Assembly (NCBI GenBank): GCA_017555765.1
Contig: JAFZFT010000092.1
Location: 1-64,000, forward strand
DNA: 64,000 nt
Source: Clostridia bacterium
GTDB taxonomy: Bacteria > Bacillota > Clostridia > Oscillospirales > Acutalibacteraceae
Direction: 5' to 3'
Shown here in pieces: positions 28,697 through 37,944 of this stretch; position 1 is the first letter of the stretch; every line of letters starts with the position of its first letter. The notes below the pieces were generated by a model. It worked only from the letters and a program-made list of their open reading frames with translations, ran no database searches and was not told where the DNA came from. A program made the translations under genes and the position numbers.

Positions 28697-29269
28697 ATGA
28701 GCTTATTTGTTAAGAAAAAACAGGTTGTAGCGGCAACTCTGATAATTGCACTCGGAGCAGCAGTTACGGTAAATTGGTTTTTCAACAATAAAAACTTAAC
28801 AGTTAATGAGAACGAAGGATTTACTGAGTATTCAGAAGGCGGTAATCTCGGTGACTCAATTCTTGTTGCGGGTACTGTTGAGTTTACTGAAAGCAATCCG
28901 GAGTTGGTTGAGACAGTGGATAACACCTATTTTGTTCAGGCGAAACTCAAGCGCAATGAAACCAATGATGAAATTTTAGACCTTATAGATGAGCTGACTG
29001 AAAAAGAAAATCTGTCTGCTCTTGATATTACAAAGCTTTCAAACAGTTTTGAGGAATATAAAACTGCTGTAAAGTGTCAGACGGATGCTGAAAATCTTAT
29101 ATATGCCAAAACAGGTAATGAGTGTTTAGTTATAATTAATGGCGGTAGTTGTCAGGTGATAATGCAAAAAAATACATTAAATGATACAGTAATATTCCAA
29201 ATTACAGAGATTATTGAGAAAAATACGAATATTTCCGCAGAAAATTTATCAATAATTGAAATAAAGTAG
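28697..29269 (+). CDS. spoIIIAH: Stage III sporulation protein AH
   Basis: A 190-residue protein with an N-terminal membrane helix (residues ~9-27), an acidic linker and a YscJ-like C-terminal domain (CLVIINGGSCQVIM) that in other species binds forespore SpoIIQ. ATG 28697 follows AAGGAG. Last gene of the spoIIIA operon; the next promoter begins within a few bases of its stop. No spoIIQ homologue is present in the window. Confidence 0.93.
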   Translation: MSLFVKKKQVVAATLIIALGAAVTVNWFFNNKNLTVNENEGFTEYSEGGNLGDSILVAGTVEFTESNPELVETVDNTYFVQAKLKRNETNDEILDLIDELTEKENLSALDITKLSNSFEEYKTAVKCQTDAENLIYAKTGNECLVIINGGSCQVIMQKNTLNDTVIFQITEIIEKNTNISAENLSIIEIK

Positions 29270-29297
29270 TTGTATGATTTGAAATTTGTGTTATAAT
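29270..29297 (+). promoter_or_regulatory. Promoter upstream of nusB
   Basis: TTGTAT (29270-29275), 16 bp, then TATAAT (29292-29297) with an extended -10 TGT. It starts the housekeeping run nusB to recN, separating it from the sporulation operon. Confidence 0.7.
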
Positions 29298-29364
29298 ATA
29301 TGCTGTATAAATTTAAATTCGGTTAGTGTGCTTAAATATAACCGATATAGGAAGGTAAAGAAAT

Positions 29365-29763
29365 ATGACTAGACATGAATCAAGAGAGCTTGCTTTTATT
29401 CTCGTATTCGAGAAAAGCTTCCAGCCCGAAACAACAGTTGTTGAGCTTATTGAAAATGCACTTGAGCTTGAGCTTTTTCCGCAGAACGCTTTTGCTGAAA
29501 ATCTCGCAAGAAAAGTGTACGAAAACATTGAGGAAATAGATAAGCTTATTGATGAAAATCTTGTTGGATGGTCAGCAAAACGAATTTCAAAAGCAAGCCG
29601 TGCCGTTCTCAGACTTGCTGTGTGTGAATTGATGTATTCACCTGATCTTCCGGTTGGAGTTGCAATCAACGAGGCGGTTGAAATCGCAAAGAAATATGCA
29701 ACCACCGAGGATGGCTCATATATAAACGGTGTTCTCGGTTCAATAGCTAAGAAAATAAGATAA
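29365..29763 (+). CDS. nusB: Transcription antitermination factor NusB
   Basis: A 132-residue all-helical RNA-binding protein: TRHESRELAFILVFE at the start and AVLRLAVCELMYSPDLPVGVAINEAVEIAKKY are NusB signatures. It acts with NusE/S10 in rRNA antitermination. AGGAAGG precedes ATG 29365. A 7-bp hairpin (29770-29776 with 29786-29792) follows the gene but lacks a T-tract. Confidence 0.97.
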   Translation: MTRHESRELAFILVFEKSFQPETTVVELIENALELELFPQNAFAENLARKVYENIEEIDKLIDENLVGWSAKRISKASRAVLRLAVCELMYSPDLPVGVAINEAVEIAKKYATTEDGSYINGVLGSIAKKIR

Positions 29764-29824
29764 TTTAACGGAGCAGCTTCAAAGACTGCTCCTTGTGGTC
29801 GTAATAAAGGAGTTTTGACTATAA

Positions 29825-31042
29825 ATGTCAAGCATTTTAAAGGTTTCACAGATTAATACATACCTTAAGTCAGTTTTCGAATCGGATTCTAATTTAAGAA
29901 ACATATATGTCTGCGGCGAAATTTCGAATTTCACAAACCATTACAGGTCAGGGCATATGTACTTCACTTTAAAAGATGAATCATCAGCTATAAAGGCGGT
30001 TATGTTCAGAAGTGCCGCACAAAGGCTTAGATTTGAACCTGAAAACGGTATGAAGGTTCTTGTAAGATGTACTGTTTCAGTTTTTGAACGCGACGGTACT
30101 TATCAGCTTTACTGCGAGGATATGCAGCCTGAGGGTATAGGTGAGTTGACGGTAGCTTTTGAGCAGATGAAGAGAAAGCTTGAAAGTGAAGGTCTGTTCT
30201 CGGTTGAACATAAAAAGCCGTTGCCGTTGTACCCCGAGAAGATTGGTGTTGTTACCTCTCCGACGGGCGCTGCACTTCAGGATATTATTAATGTTATATC
30301 AAGACGTTATCCGAGCGGACAAATTATACTTGCACCGGTAAAGGTGCAGGGAGTTGATGCTGCACGGGAGGTTTCCGATGCAATTGATAGGTTCAGTGAA
30401 CTTAACGCTTGCGATGTGCTCATCGTAGGAAGAGGCGGAGGGTCTATCGAAGATTTATGGGCTTTCAACGAAGAGATTGTTGCAAGATCTGTATTTAATT
30501 GTAAAATTCCCGTTATATCGGCAGTCGGACACGAAACGGATTTTACTATTTGTGATTTCGTGAGTGATATGAGGGCTCCCACACCTTCTGCAGCTGCCGA
30601 ATTAGCTGTACCGGATTACAGAGAAGTATTATACTACGCTGACAAAACTCTTGATGGTATGGCTGCGATCGTTCATCAGCTTATCGGAGACTATGAATAC
30701 AGACTTTTACACCAGAAGCAGAGACTCGAAAATAACAGCCCCCATAAGGTTTTACAGTTATACTCGCAATGTGTCGATGCTTGCAGTACAAGTATAAATG
30801 CAGCAATGTTTAAGAAGATCGATACATATTCAAATGTACTGTCGCTTTATGCTTTAAGTCTTGAAGGTGCGAGTCCGCTGAAAACCTTATCCAGGGGATA
30901 TGCAATCGTTAAGGATGATATGGGCGCAACTGTAAAAAAAGCTGCAGACCTTAAACAAGGCTCGGATATTGATATAGTTTTTCATGATTGTACTGCCCGT
31001 TGTACTGTTAACGAAATAATTATGGATGAAACAACTGATTAA
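29825..31042 (+). CDS. xseA: Exodeoxyribonuclease VII large subunit
   Basis: A 405-residue enzyme with an N-terminal OB fold (residues ~1-100: VSQINTYLKS, GEISNFTNHYRSGHMYFTLKD), a nuclease core (GVVTSPTGAALQDIINVISRRYP, GRGGGSIEDLWAFNEE) and a helical tail. It degrades single-stranded DNA with XseB. The AAAGGAG ribosome site is about 13 nt from the ATG, longer than usual. The xseB gene follows after 20 nt. Confidence 0.97.
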   Translation: MSSILKVSQINTYLKSVFESDSNLRNIYVCGEISNFTNHYRSGHMYFTLKDESSAIKAVMFRSAAQRLRFEPENGMKVLVRCTVSVFERDGTYQLYCEDMQPEGIGELTVAFEQMKRKLESEGLFSVEHKKPLPLYPEKIGVVTSPTGAALQDIINVISRRYPSGQIILAPVKVQGVDAAREVSDAIDRFSELNACDVLIVGRGGGSIEDLWAFNEEIVARSVFNCKIPVISAVGHETDFTICDFVSDMRAPTPSAAAELAVPDYREVLYYADKTLDGMAAIVHQLIGDYEYRLLHQKQRLENNSPHKVLQLYSQCVDACSTSINAAMFKKIDTYSNVLSLYALSLEGASPLKTLSRGYAIVKDDMGATVKKAADLKQGSDIDIVFHDCTARCTVNEIIMDETTD

Positions 31043-31062
31043 TGCTTTGAAAGGATAAGATT

Positions 31063-31272
31063 ATGGAAATGTATACACTCGATACCGCTATGCTTCGTCT
31101 CAAGGAAATATCCGAAGCTCTTGAAAGCGGTGAGAACGATCTTGAAATGTCTATGAAGCTTTACGAAGAAGGCGTAAAAATCGTCGCATTCTGCAATAAA
31201 ACTCTTACTGATGCTAAAGAAAAAATCGCAGAGCTATCCGAACTTACAACTGAGGACAAAATAAATGAATAA
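31063..31272 (+). CDS. xseB: Exodeoxyribonuclease VII small subunit
   Basis: A 69-residue helical hairpin protein: LKEISEALESGENDLEMSMKLYEEG is the classic XseB pattern. It binds XseA to form the exonuclease. It overlaps ispA by 8 nt, a standard arrangement in Firmicutes. Confidence 0.95.
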   Translation: MEMYTLDTAMLRLKEISEALESGENDLEMSMKLYEEGVKIVAFCNKTLTDAKEKIAELSELTTEDKINE

Positions 31273-32149
31273 GATGACTGTTAATGATTATCAGAAGCTT
31301 ATAAATGATAATATTTATAAATATCTTCCCGTATGTAATTCAGAAAACAATATAGTCAGTGACGCTATGAAATATAGCCTTTCGATCGGCGGTAAACGTA
31401 TCAGACCTATGCTTGTTCTTGAATTTTGCAGAGCTTGCGGCGGAGATATCACAAAGGCTATGCCCTTTGCGGTGGCACTAGAAATGATACACACCTATTC
31501 TCTTATACATGACGACCTTCCGTGTATGGATAATGACGATATGAGAAGAGGTATGCCTTCTTGCCATATAAAATTCGGTGAAGAATACGCTTTGCTTGCC
31601 GGTGACGGACTTCTTACTTCAGCCTTTGGAGTAATAGCCGAAAGCGATATCGCCGCTGAAAAGCCGGAGGTTGCTATTAAAGCTATTAGTGCATTGTCAA
31701 GACTCAGCGGTGTTTGTGGTATGATAGGTGGGCAGGAGATTGATCTTACTTATGAAAATAAAAATGCTCCGCTTGAAGTACTCGAAGTGCTTGACAGCCT
31801 TAAGACAGGCGCACTTATCAGATGTGCGGCTTACCTTGGTGTTATAAGTGCGTGCAACGATGAAAACTATATCAGAGCCGCTGATATCTATGCTAAAAAT
31901 ATCGGACATGCTTTCCAGATAGTTGACGATATTCTCGATGTGATCGGCGATGAGAAAGAACTCGGCAAACCTATCGGTAGTGATGCGCAATGTGGTAAGT
32001 CTACTTATGTTTCATTACTCGGACTTGAAAAGTCAAGAGAGTATGCTGAAGAGCTTACCAATGATGCCGTCGAAGCATTAGAAGTTTTCGGTAATGAATC
32101 CGGATTTCTCAAAGAACTTGCATACAATCTTATTAAACGTAATAAATAA
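31265..32149 (+). CDS. ispA: Polyprenyl (farnesyl/geranyl) diphosphate synthase
   Basis: A 294-residue trans-prenyltransferase. The first Asp-rich motif DDLPCMDNDD and the second DDILD bind Mg-diphosphate, and GGKRIRPMLV is the usual substrate-binding segment. It condenses isopentenyl diphosphate with allylic diphosphates. Placed between xseB and dxs, it links to the MEP pathway. It starts within the end of xseB. Confidence 0.95.
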   Translation: MNKMTVNDYQKLINDNIYKYLPVCNSENNIVSDAMKYSLSIGGKRIRPMLVLEFCRACGGDITKAMPFAVALEMIHTYSLIHDDLPCMDNDDMRRGMPSCHIKFGEEYALLAGDGLLTSAFGVIAESDIAAEKPEVAIKAISALSRLSGVCGMIGGQEIDLTYENKNAPLEVLEVLDSLKTGALIRCAAYLGVISACNDENYIRAADIYAKNIGHAFQIVDDILDVIGDEKELGKPIGSDAQCGKSTYVSLLGLEKSREYAEELTNDAVEALEVFGNESGFLKELAYNLIKRNK

Positions 32150-32161
32150 GTTGGTGATTTT

Positions 32162-34018
32162 ATGGAGTACAAGTTCCTTTCAAAAATCAATAGCCCTGAA
32201 GATATAAAGGCTTTGTCATTAAGTGAACTTGAAATTCTTTCAGATGAAATAAGATTCAAGCTTATTGATACCGTATCTAAAAATGGTGGACATCTTGCAT
32301 CAAATTTAGGTGCTGTTGAGCTCACTATAGCACTTCATAAGGTTTTTGATTCACCGTACGACCAGATAGTTTTTGATGTCGGACATCAGTGCTATACTCA
32401 TAAGCTTCTGACCGGCAGATACAAAAAGTTTGATACTCTTCGTACCAAAGACGGAATATCAGGTTTTTGCAGACCCGGTGAAAGCGAGCATGATATTTTT
32501 TATTCAGGACATAGCGGTACTTCTGTTTCAGCGGGTCTCGGCCTTGCTGAGGCAAAAATTCTCAATAATGATAACAGATATGTAATTTCTGTCATTGGAG
32601 ACGGCTCATTTACGGGCGGTATGGTATATGAGGCACTTAATAACGGTGGCAGAGGGAAAGCAAGGCAGATTATTGTTCTTAACGATAACAAGATGTCGAT
32701 TTCTGAGAATGTAGGATCCTTTGCTAAATATCTTGCTGTTATAAGAACCAAGCCTAGCTATATGTCATTTAAGGCTAACACTGAAAAAGTGCTCAGCAAA
32801 ATTCCTATGGGTACCGGCATCGCACGTGAGCTTTATAATCTTAAAACAGATATTAAAAATAAATTATATTCTCAGAGTACCTTCTTTGAAGACCTCGGTT
32901 ACAGATATGTCGGACCTATCGATGGTCATGATTTAGAACAGCTTTGCAGTGGTCTTAAGGCTGCGAAAAAAGTCGATGGTCCTGTGCTTTTGCATGTAAT
33001 TACCACGAAGGGTAAGGGATACGAACATGCAGAGAAATCTCCGAGTGTTTTCCACGGAATATCAAAATTTGACATAGATACCGGTGAACCTATTTCTTCA
33101 GGTGGTTCTTTCTCTGATAAATTCGGTGAATATCTCTGTGAACACGCTGAAAAGGACAGTACTATATGTGCAATTACTGCCGCAATGAAAACAGGTACCG
33201 GACTTGAGGAATTCAGTAGTAAGCATCCTGAAAGATTTTTCGATGTCGGTATAGCTGAAGAGCACGCTATTACTTTTGCGGGAGGTCTTGCTAAAAACGG
33301 TATGAAGCCTATATATGCAGTTTATTCAACTTTTTTACAGAGATGCTACGATCAGATTGTGCACGATATATCACTGCAAAAGTTAAAAATGATTCTTGCT
33401 ATAGACAGAGCCGGCTTTGTCGGTGAGGACGGAGAAACACATCACGGTATTTTTGATGTTGCTTTTTTGAGTACGATTCCGGATTTGAAAATATACTCAC
33501 CGTGTTGCTACAGGTCTTTATGTGCGGATATTAATAACGCTCTTTATGCTGACGAGTATTCCGTAGCAATAAGATACCCGAGAGGTAAGCCTCACGAAAA
33601 TGTTTCAAAACTCAGGTACGGATGTATAGAGATGTCCGAGTACGGTAACGAAGATAGTAATATTTCAGTGGTTACTTACGGAAGGCTTACTACACAGGCG
33701 ATTATCGCTGTTGACGAGCTTGCACAAGAGGGAATTAACGTACATCTTATTTCGCTCAATCAGATTAAGCCTCTACCTGCAGTAGTTCTTGAGAAGCTTC
33801 TTACAAAGAATAAAATTTATTTCTTCGAAGAAGGTCAGAAAAATGGTTCGGTTGGCGAGATGGTAGCATTTGAGCTTCTTGTAAAAGGATATAAGGGTGA
33901 GTTTTCACTTACCGCTATCGAAAATAAATTTGTTGAACAGGCAACAGTAGAACAGTTGCTCAATATTTATAATCTTGATTCATCGTCGATGATAAAGAAA
34001 ATCAGAGGAGAGTTTTAA
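32162..34018 (+). CDS. dxs: 1-deoxy-D-xylulose-5-phosphate synthase
   Basis: A 618-residue thiamine-diphosphate enzyme, first step of the MEP isoprenoid pathway. GHQCYTHKLLTGR, the ThDP/Mg motif GDGSFTGGMVYEALNNGG, EEHAITFAGGLAKNG and YPRG are in the expected order. GGTGA precedes ATG 32162. The stop is adjacent to the TTG start of tlyA. Confidence 0.97.
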   Translation: MEYKFLSKINSPEDIKALSLSELEILSDEIRFKLIDTVSKNGGHLASNLGAVELTIALHKVFDSPYDQIVFDVGHQCYTHKLLTGRYKKFDTLRTKDGISGFCRPGESEHDIFYSGHSGTSVSAGLGLAEAKILNNDNRYVISVIGDGSFTGGMVYEALNNGGRGKARQIIVLNDNKMSISENVGSFAKYLAVIRTKPSYMSFKANTEKVLSKIPMGTGIARELYNLKTDIKNKLYSQSTFFEDLGYRYVGPIDGHDLEQLCSGLKAAKKVDGPVLLHVITTKGKGYEHAEKSPSVFHGISKFDIDTGEPISSGGSFSDKFGEYLCEHAEKDSTICAITAAMKTGTGLEEFSSKHPERFFDVGIAEEHAITFAGGLAKNGMKPIYAVYSTFLQRCYDQIVHDISLQKLKMILAIDRAGFVGEDGETHHGIFDVAFLSTIPDLKIYSPCCYRSLCADINNALYADEYSVAIRYPRGKPHENVSKLRYGCIEMSEYGNEDSNISVVTYGRLTTQAIIAVDELAQEGINVHLISLNQIKPLPAVVLEKLLTKNKIYFFEEGQKNGSVGEMVAFELLVKGYKGEFSLTAIENKFVEQATVEQLLNIYNLDSSSMIKKIRGEF

Positions 34019-34840
34019 TTGGCTGATAAAATCAGGCTCGATGTACTTCTGCACGACAGAGGCTTTGTTGATAGTCGTGAAAAAGCAAAAAAGCTTATAA
34101 AAAACGGATCTGTTATGGTTAATGGCAAGGTTCAGAGTAAAGCGGGTACAACAGTATGTGAAACTGATGTTGTTGAACTTTGCGGTGAGCTTATGCCTTA
34201 TGTCAGCCGTGGAGGATTTAAACTCGAAAAAGCGGTTGATGTGTTCGGTTTGAAGCTTGACGGCTACACTTGCATGGACATAGGCGCTTCTACCGGCGGA
34301 TTTACCGATTGTATGCTTCAGAACGGAGCAGTAAAGGTTTTTGCTGTTGACGTCGGATCTGCACAGCTTTCTCATAAACTTCTTGCTGACAACAGAGTTA
34401 TAAATATGGAACAGACGAATTTCAGGTATCTTACAAAAGATAATATTCCTGACGATATTAACTTTGCAAGTGTTGATGTTTCGTTTATTTCTCTTAAGCA
34501 CATAATTCCGAACCTTTTCAATATGCTTGCAGATGGCGGAAGAGCAGTTTGTCTCATTAAGCCGCAATTTGAAGCGGGTAAAGAAAAACTCGGTAAAAAC
34601 GGCATTGTGAAAGATATAACGGTACACAAGGATGTTGTTGCTGATATATACCGTTTTGCTGAAGAGACGGGTTTTTCGGTACAAGGACTTGATTTTTCAC
34701 CTATAAAGGGGCCCAAGGGAAATATAGAATATCTTATTTATCTTCAAAGAGGGAGCGAAGGTTTACCTTTTGATAGCAAGAAAGTTGAAGAAATTGTTTT
34801 CAGATCACATAAAGAGCTTGACAGGAGTGAAGTCAGATGA
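34019..34840 (+). CDS. tlyA: TlyA-family S4/FtsJ rRNA methyltransferase
   Basis: A 273-residue protein with an N-terminal S4 RNA-binding domain (residues ~4-60) and an FtsJ-like methyltransferase domain (DIGASTGGFTDCMLQNGA for SAM binding, IKPQFEAG and KGPKGNIEYL later). Family members 2'-O-methylate rRNA; the exact target here is inferred. It starts at TTG 34019 with GAGGAGAG upstream. It overlaps nadK by 4 nt (ATGA). Confidence 0.93.
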   Translation: MADKIRLDVLLHDRGFVDSREKAKKLIKNGSVMVNGKVQSKAGTTVCETDVVELCGELMPYVSRGGFKLEKAVDVFGLKLDGYTCMDIGASTGGFTDCMLQNGAVKVFAVDVGSAQLSHKLLADNRVINMEQTNFRYLTKDNIPDDINFASVDVSFISLKHIIPNLFNMLADGGRAVCLIKPQFEAGKEKLGKNGIVKDITVHKDVVADIYRFAEETGFSVQGLDFSPIKGPKGNIEYLIYLQRGSEGLPFDSKKVEEIVFRSHKELDRSEVR

Positions 34841-35709
34841 AGGTAACGTTACAAGTTAATATGACAAGAGCTAATGCTTATAACGTTGCTGTTGATGTCT
34901 GTAATCATCTTGCGGAAATTGGCATAACCACCTTGATTGATAACGAGCTTTCGGAGGTATTTGAAGGCATCGAAGCAATTTTTCTTGATGCAGACAGTTG
35001 CATAAGAGAATGCGATATCGTTATCTCTATAGGTGGTGACGGTACTATTATACATTCTGCTCACGATGCCGTATCATACGATAAACCGGTACTTGGTATA
35101 AATGCAGGTAGGCTCGGGTTTCTTGCGGGGCTTGAAAAGAGTGAGCTTGATAAGCTTATATGCCTTAAAAGCGGTGAATTTGCCGTTGATAACAGAATGA
35201 GGCTTGAGGTTAGTCATTATGAGGGAGATGAGCTGATCAACACTTATACGTGTCTCAATGATGTTATAATCGGTCGCGGTGCATCACTGAGACTTTGTGA
35301 AATAGATGCAAGAAGCAATGGTAAGCTTTTATATAATTATCTTGCAGACGGTGTTATTGTAGCAACTCCGACCGGTTCAACGGCTTATTCTCTTTCTTCG
35401 GGAGGTCCTGTTGTTGACACCGAAATCGAAAGTCTTATACTTACACCTATCTGTAGCCATTCTTTGTTTTCTCGTTCAATTATATTCAAGCCCGAAACAG
35501 TGATAGAGTTCAGTGTTAAAAACTGTGATAACTGTTCTCCAATCTTTAGCTGTGACGGAGAAGACGGTATTGAAATAACAGAAAAAACAAGGATTCTTGT
35601 AACAAAAAGTGAGAAATATTCAAAAATCATCAGGATTAAATCAGATAGCTTTTCTGATATTCTTAACAGTAAGCTTATCGAAAGATATAATCATCAGCAA
35701 GGAGAATAA
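34837..35709 (+). CDS. nadK: NAD kinase
   Basis: A 290-residue kinase making NADP from NAD. The GGDGTIIHSAH motif and GINAGRLGFLAG are diagnostic, followed by TPTGSTAYSLSSGGPVV. AGGAGTGA lies upstream. The nadK-argR-recN order is widely conserved in Firmicutes. It ends just before the argR ribosome site. Confidence 0.97.
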   Translation: MKVTLQVNMTRANAYNVAVDVCNHLAEIGITTLIDNELSEVFEGIEAIFLDADSCIRECDIVISIGGDGTIIHSAHDAVSYDKPVLGINAGRLGFLAGLEKSELDKLICLKSGEFAVDNRMRLEVSHYEGDELINTYTCLNDVIIGRGASLRLCEIDARSNGKLLYNYLADGVIVATPTGSTAYSLSSGGPVVDTEIESLILTPICSHSLFSRSIIFKPETVIEFSVKNCDNCSPIFSCDGEDGIEITEKTRILVTKSEKYSKIIRIKSDSFSDILNSKLIERYNHQQGE

Positions 35710-35713
35710 AAAA

Positions 35714-36166
35714 ATGAAGAAGAACAGACACGAAGCAATTCTTAACCTTATCGAAAAAGAAGAGGTTGGAACCCAGGATGAATTACTTCAGAAGCTAAAT
35801 GAGCTCGGATATAAAGTAACTCAGGCTACTGTATCAAGAGACATCAAGCAGCTTAAGCTTATAAAAACACCGGGGAAATCAGGTCAATACAGATACTCAT
35901 GTGCTAACAATGATACTGAAGATCGTTCGGGAAAATATCATTCGATACTTACTCATTCGGTAATTTCTGTTGATTTTGCGGGAAATATTGCGGTTATAAA
36001 ATGTTACTCGGGTATGGCTCAGGCGGCTTGCGCAGCTGTTGACAGTCTCAATCCTGAAAATGTAGTCGGTACTCTTGCGGGTGACGATACAATTTTTCTT
36101 CTCTGCAAAACAGAACAAAGTGCGTCAGAGCTTAAGGAATACATAGGAAGTATAATTAATAAATAA
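35714..36166 (+). CDS. argR: Arginine repressor ArgR
   Basis: A 150-residue regulator. The N-terminal winged helix (residues ~1-70: RHEAILNLIEKEEVGTQDEL, TQATVSRDIKQLKL) binds ARG boxes. The C-terminal domain carries the arginine-binding/hexamer motif GTLAGDDTIFLLC. ATG 35714 with AGCAAGGAGA upstream gives the family length; an upstream-open frame from 35609 is an artefact of overlap with nadK. Confidence 0.96.
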   Translation: MKKNRHEAILNLIEKEEVGTQDELLQKLNELGYKVTQATVSRDIKQLKLIKTPGKSGQYRYSCANNDTEDRSGKYHSILTHSVISVDFAGNIAVIKCYSGMAQAACAAVDSLNPENVVGTLAGDDTIFLLCKTEQSASELKEYIGSIINK

Positions 36167-36187
36167 AGTAAAAAAGGAGGATGCTCT

Positions 36188-37864
36188 GTGCTGTCAGGGT
36201 TAAAAATTGAAAATATAGCGGTTATTGAGCATTCTGATATAAATTTTGACAGTGGTCTTAATATCCTCACGGGTGAGACGGGTGCAGGTAAATCTATAGT
36301 AATTGACGCAATAAATGCTGTGCTCGGTGAGCGTACATCGAAGGACATCATACGTACAGGGTGCGATAAAGCCCGCGTCACTGCGTGGTTCGATAAAATA
36401 CCTGATTCACTGTACGATTTACTCACTCAGTACGATATCGATAGTAGTGACGGTGGTTTGATTATCAGCAGAATAATATCCTCAGACGGAAGAGGAAGCT
36501 GTAAGGTTAACGGTTATCCCGTCACAGTTACTATGCTCAGAGAAATAGGCAGAAACCTGATTTCCATATGCGGACAACATGATAGTCAGTTCCTTTTACA
36601 AAAGGACTGTCATCTCGGATTTATTGATACGATAGCAAATTCTGATGAATTGCTTGATGAATACAAATCTATATACAGTAAGACCAGAGCTATCAGAAAG
36701 CAGCTTAAAAGCTTGCTTAAAAACGAGGATGAAAAAGAGCGAAGGCTCGATATGCTTCAGTACCAGATTGAGGAAATCGAGCAGGCGGATATACATATCG
36801 GTGAAAAGGATGAGCTTTTACGTCAGAAGAATGCAATCCGAAACCTTGAAAAAATCTCAGGATGCATACATAAATGTGACGCTTTAATCAACGGAAACGA
36901 TGAAGAAAGCGGTGCACTGAGCCTTTTACATAGTCTAAGCGCTTGTGTTTCTGAGCTTACAGGATACGATGATTCTTTTTCTGTTATTTCCGACGGCGTT
37001 AATGATATGATATATGCACTTTCGGATTACTCGTCTGAGATTAGCTCTCGCTTCGATGATTCCGAGTACGCTTATGCGGATATCAATGAAATTGAAGCAA
37101 GACTTGATCTCTTATACAGGCTTTCCAAAAAGTACGGAAGTACTGAAGAGGAGATACTTGAATATCTTGCTAAGGCTCAGGACGAGTATGGATCAATTTG
37201 TAACAGCGATGAGCTTGTTGAGGAGCTGAGCGAAGAGCTGCTCGAGCTTGAAGATGAACTGTTCAAAAAGGGCTGTTATCTTTCTGATGCAAGAAAAACT
37301 GCAGCAATTGACTTTGAAAATAAAATTAAAAGGGAACTTAATTATCTTGATATGCCTAATGCACAGTTTGTGGTTGATTTCAAGGATATTGCTGCATCTG
37401 AAAACGGTTTAGACGATGTTGAGTTTCTCTTTTCTGCAAACGCAGGTCAGGAACCGAAGTCGCTTCAAAAAATTGCATCAGGCGGTGAGCTCTCAAGAGT
37501 TATGCTCGCAATAAGAAGTGTACTAAGCGATACAGACACGACTACAACGGTTATTTTCGATGAAATCGATACCGGTGTAAGCGGTCGTGCAGCTCATAAA
37601 ATCGCGTACAAAATGCATGAGCTTTCAAAGTTCAAGCAAGTACTTTGTGTTACTCATCTCGCACAGATTGCCGCTTATGCTGATAACCACTTGTATATCG
37701 AAAAGCATTTCAGTGACGAGAAAACTTACACAAATGTTTCGACACTCGGAGAAGACGATAGAGTCAGGGAAATCGCCCGTATTATCGGCGGCGAAGTTAT
37801 TACGTCTAATACTCTTGAATCGGCAAAAGAAATGATAGAGTACGCTCAGAGTGGATCTTTTTAA
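36188..37864 (+). CDS. recN: DNA repair protein RecN
   Basis: A 558-residue SMC-like ATPase. The Walker A GETGAGKS is at residues 29-36; a central coiled coil follows; the C-terminal signature LSRVMLAIRSVL and Walker B VIFDEIDTGVSG complete the head. It acts early in double-strand-break repair. The start is GTG 36188 preceded by AAAAGGAGG. Confidence 0.97.
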   Translation: MLSGLKIENIAVIEHSDINFDSGLNILTGETGAGKSIVIDAINAVLGERTSKDIIRTGCDKARVTAWFDKIPDSLYDLLTQYDIDSSDGGLIISRIISSDGRGSCKVNGYPVTVTMLREIGRNLISICGQHDSQFLLQKDCHLGFIDTIANSDELLDEYKSIYSKTRAIRKQLKSLLKNEDEKERRLDMLQYQIEEIEQADIHIGEKDELLRQKNAIRNLEKISGCIHKCDALINGNDEESGALSLLHSLSACVSELTGYDDSFSVISDGVNDMIYALSDYSSEISSRFDDSEYAYADINEIEARLDLLYRLSKKYGSTEEEILEYLAKAQDEYGSICNSDELVEELSEELLELEDELFKKGCYLSDARKTAAIDFENKIKRELNYLDMPNAQFVVDFKDIAASENGLDDVEFLFSANAGQEPKSLQKIASGGELSRVMLAIRSVLSDTDTTTTVIFDEIDTGVSGRAAHKIAYKMHELSKFKQVLCVTHLAQIAAYADNHLYIEKHFSDEKTYTNVSTLGEDDRVREIARIIGGEVITSNTLESAKEMIEYAQSGSF

Positions 37865-37883
37865 AAATTAAGTAGTATAAAAC

Positions 37884-37912
37884 TTGACTTTAAGTATATA
37901 AATAGGTAAAAT
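37884..37912 (+). promoter_or_regulatory. Promoter of tyrS
   Basis: TTGACT (37884-37889), 17 bp, TAAAAT (37907-37912). The leader is only about 25 nt, leaving no room for a T-box, so tyrS is probably not T-box controlled here. Confidence 0.75.
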
Positions 37913-37944
37913 ACATTGGATATAAATGAAAGGAATGATTAACT

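Noticed and set aside
29770..29792. 7-bp hairpin after nusB as a terminator
   Set aside because: No T-tract follows (TTGTGG), and xseA lies close behind in a conserved gene run.
36019..36426. 135-residue minus-strand ORF
   Set aside because: It is antisense to argR and recN, has no SD, and its composition is that of a shadow of the real genes.
37865..37944. T-box riboswitch before tyrS
   Set aside because: The gap is 80 nt, with a promoter inside it; there is no space for a T-box and no AGGGTGGNACCGCG-like element.
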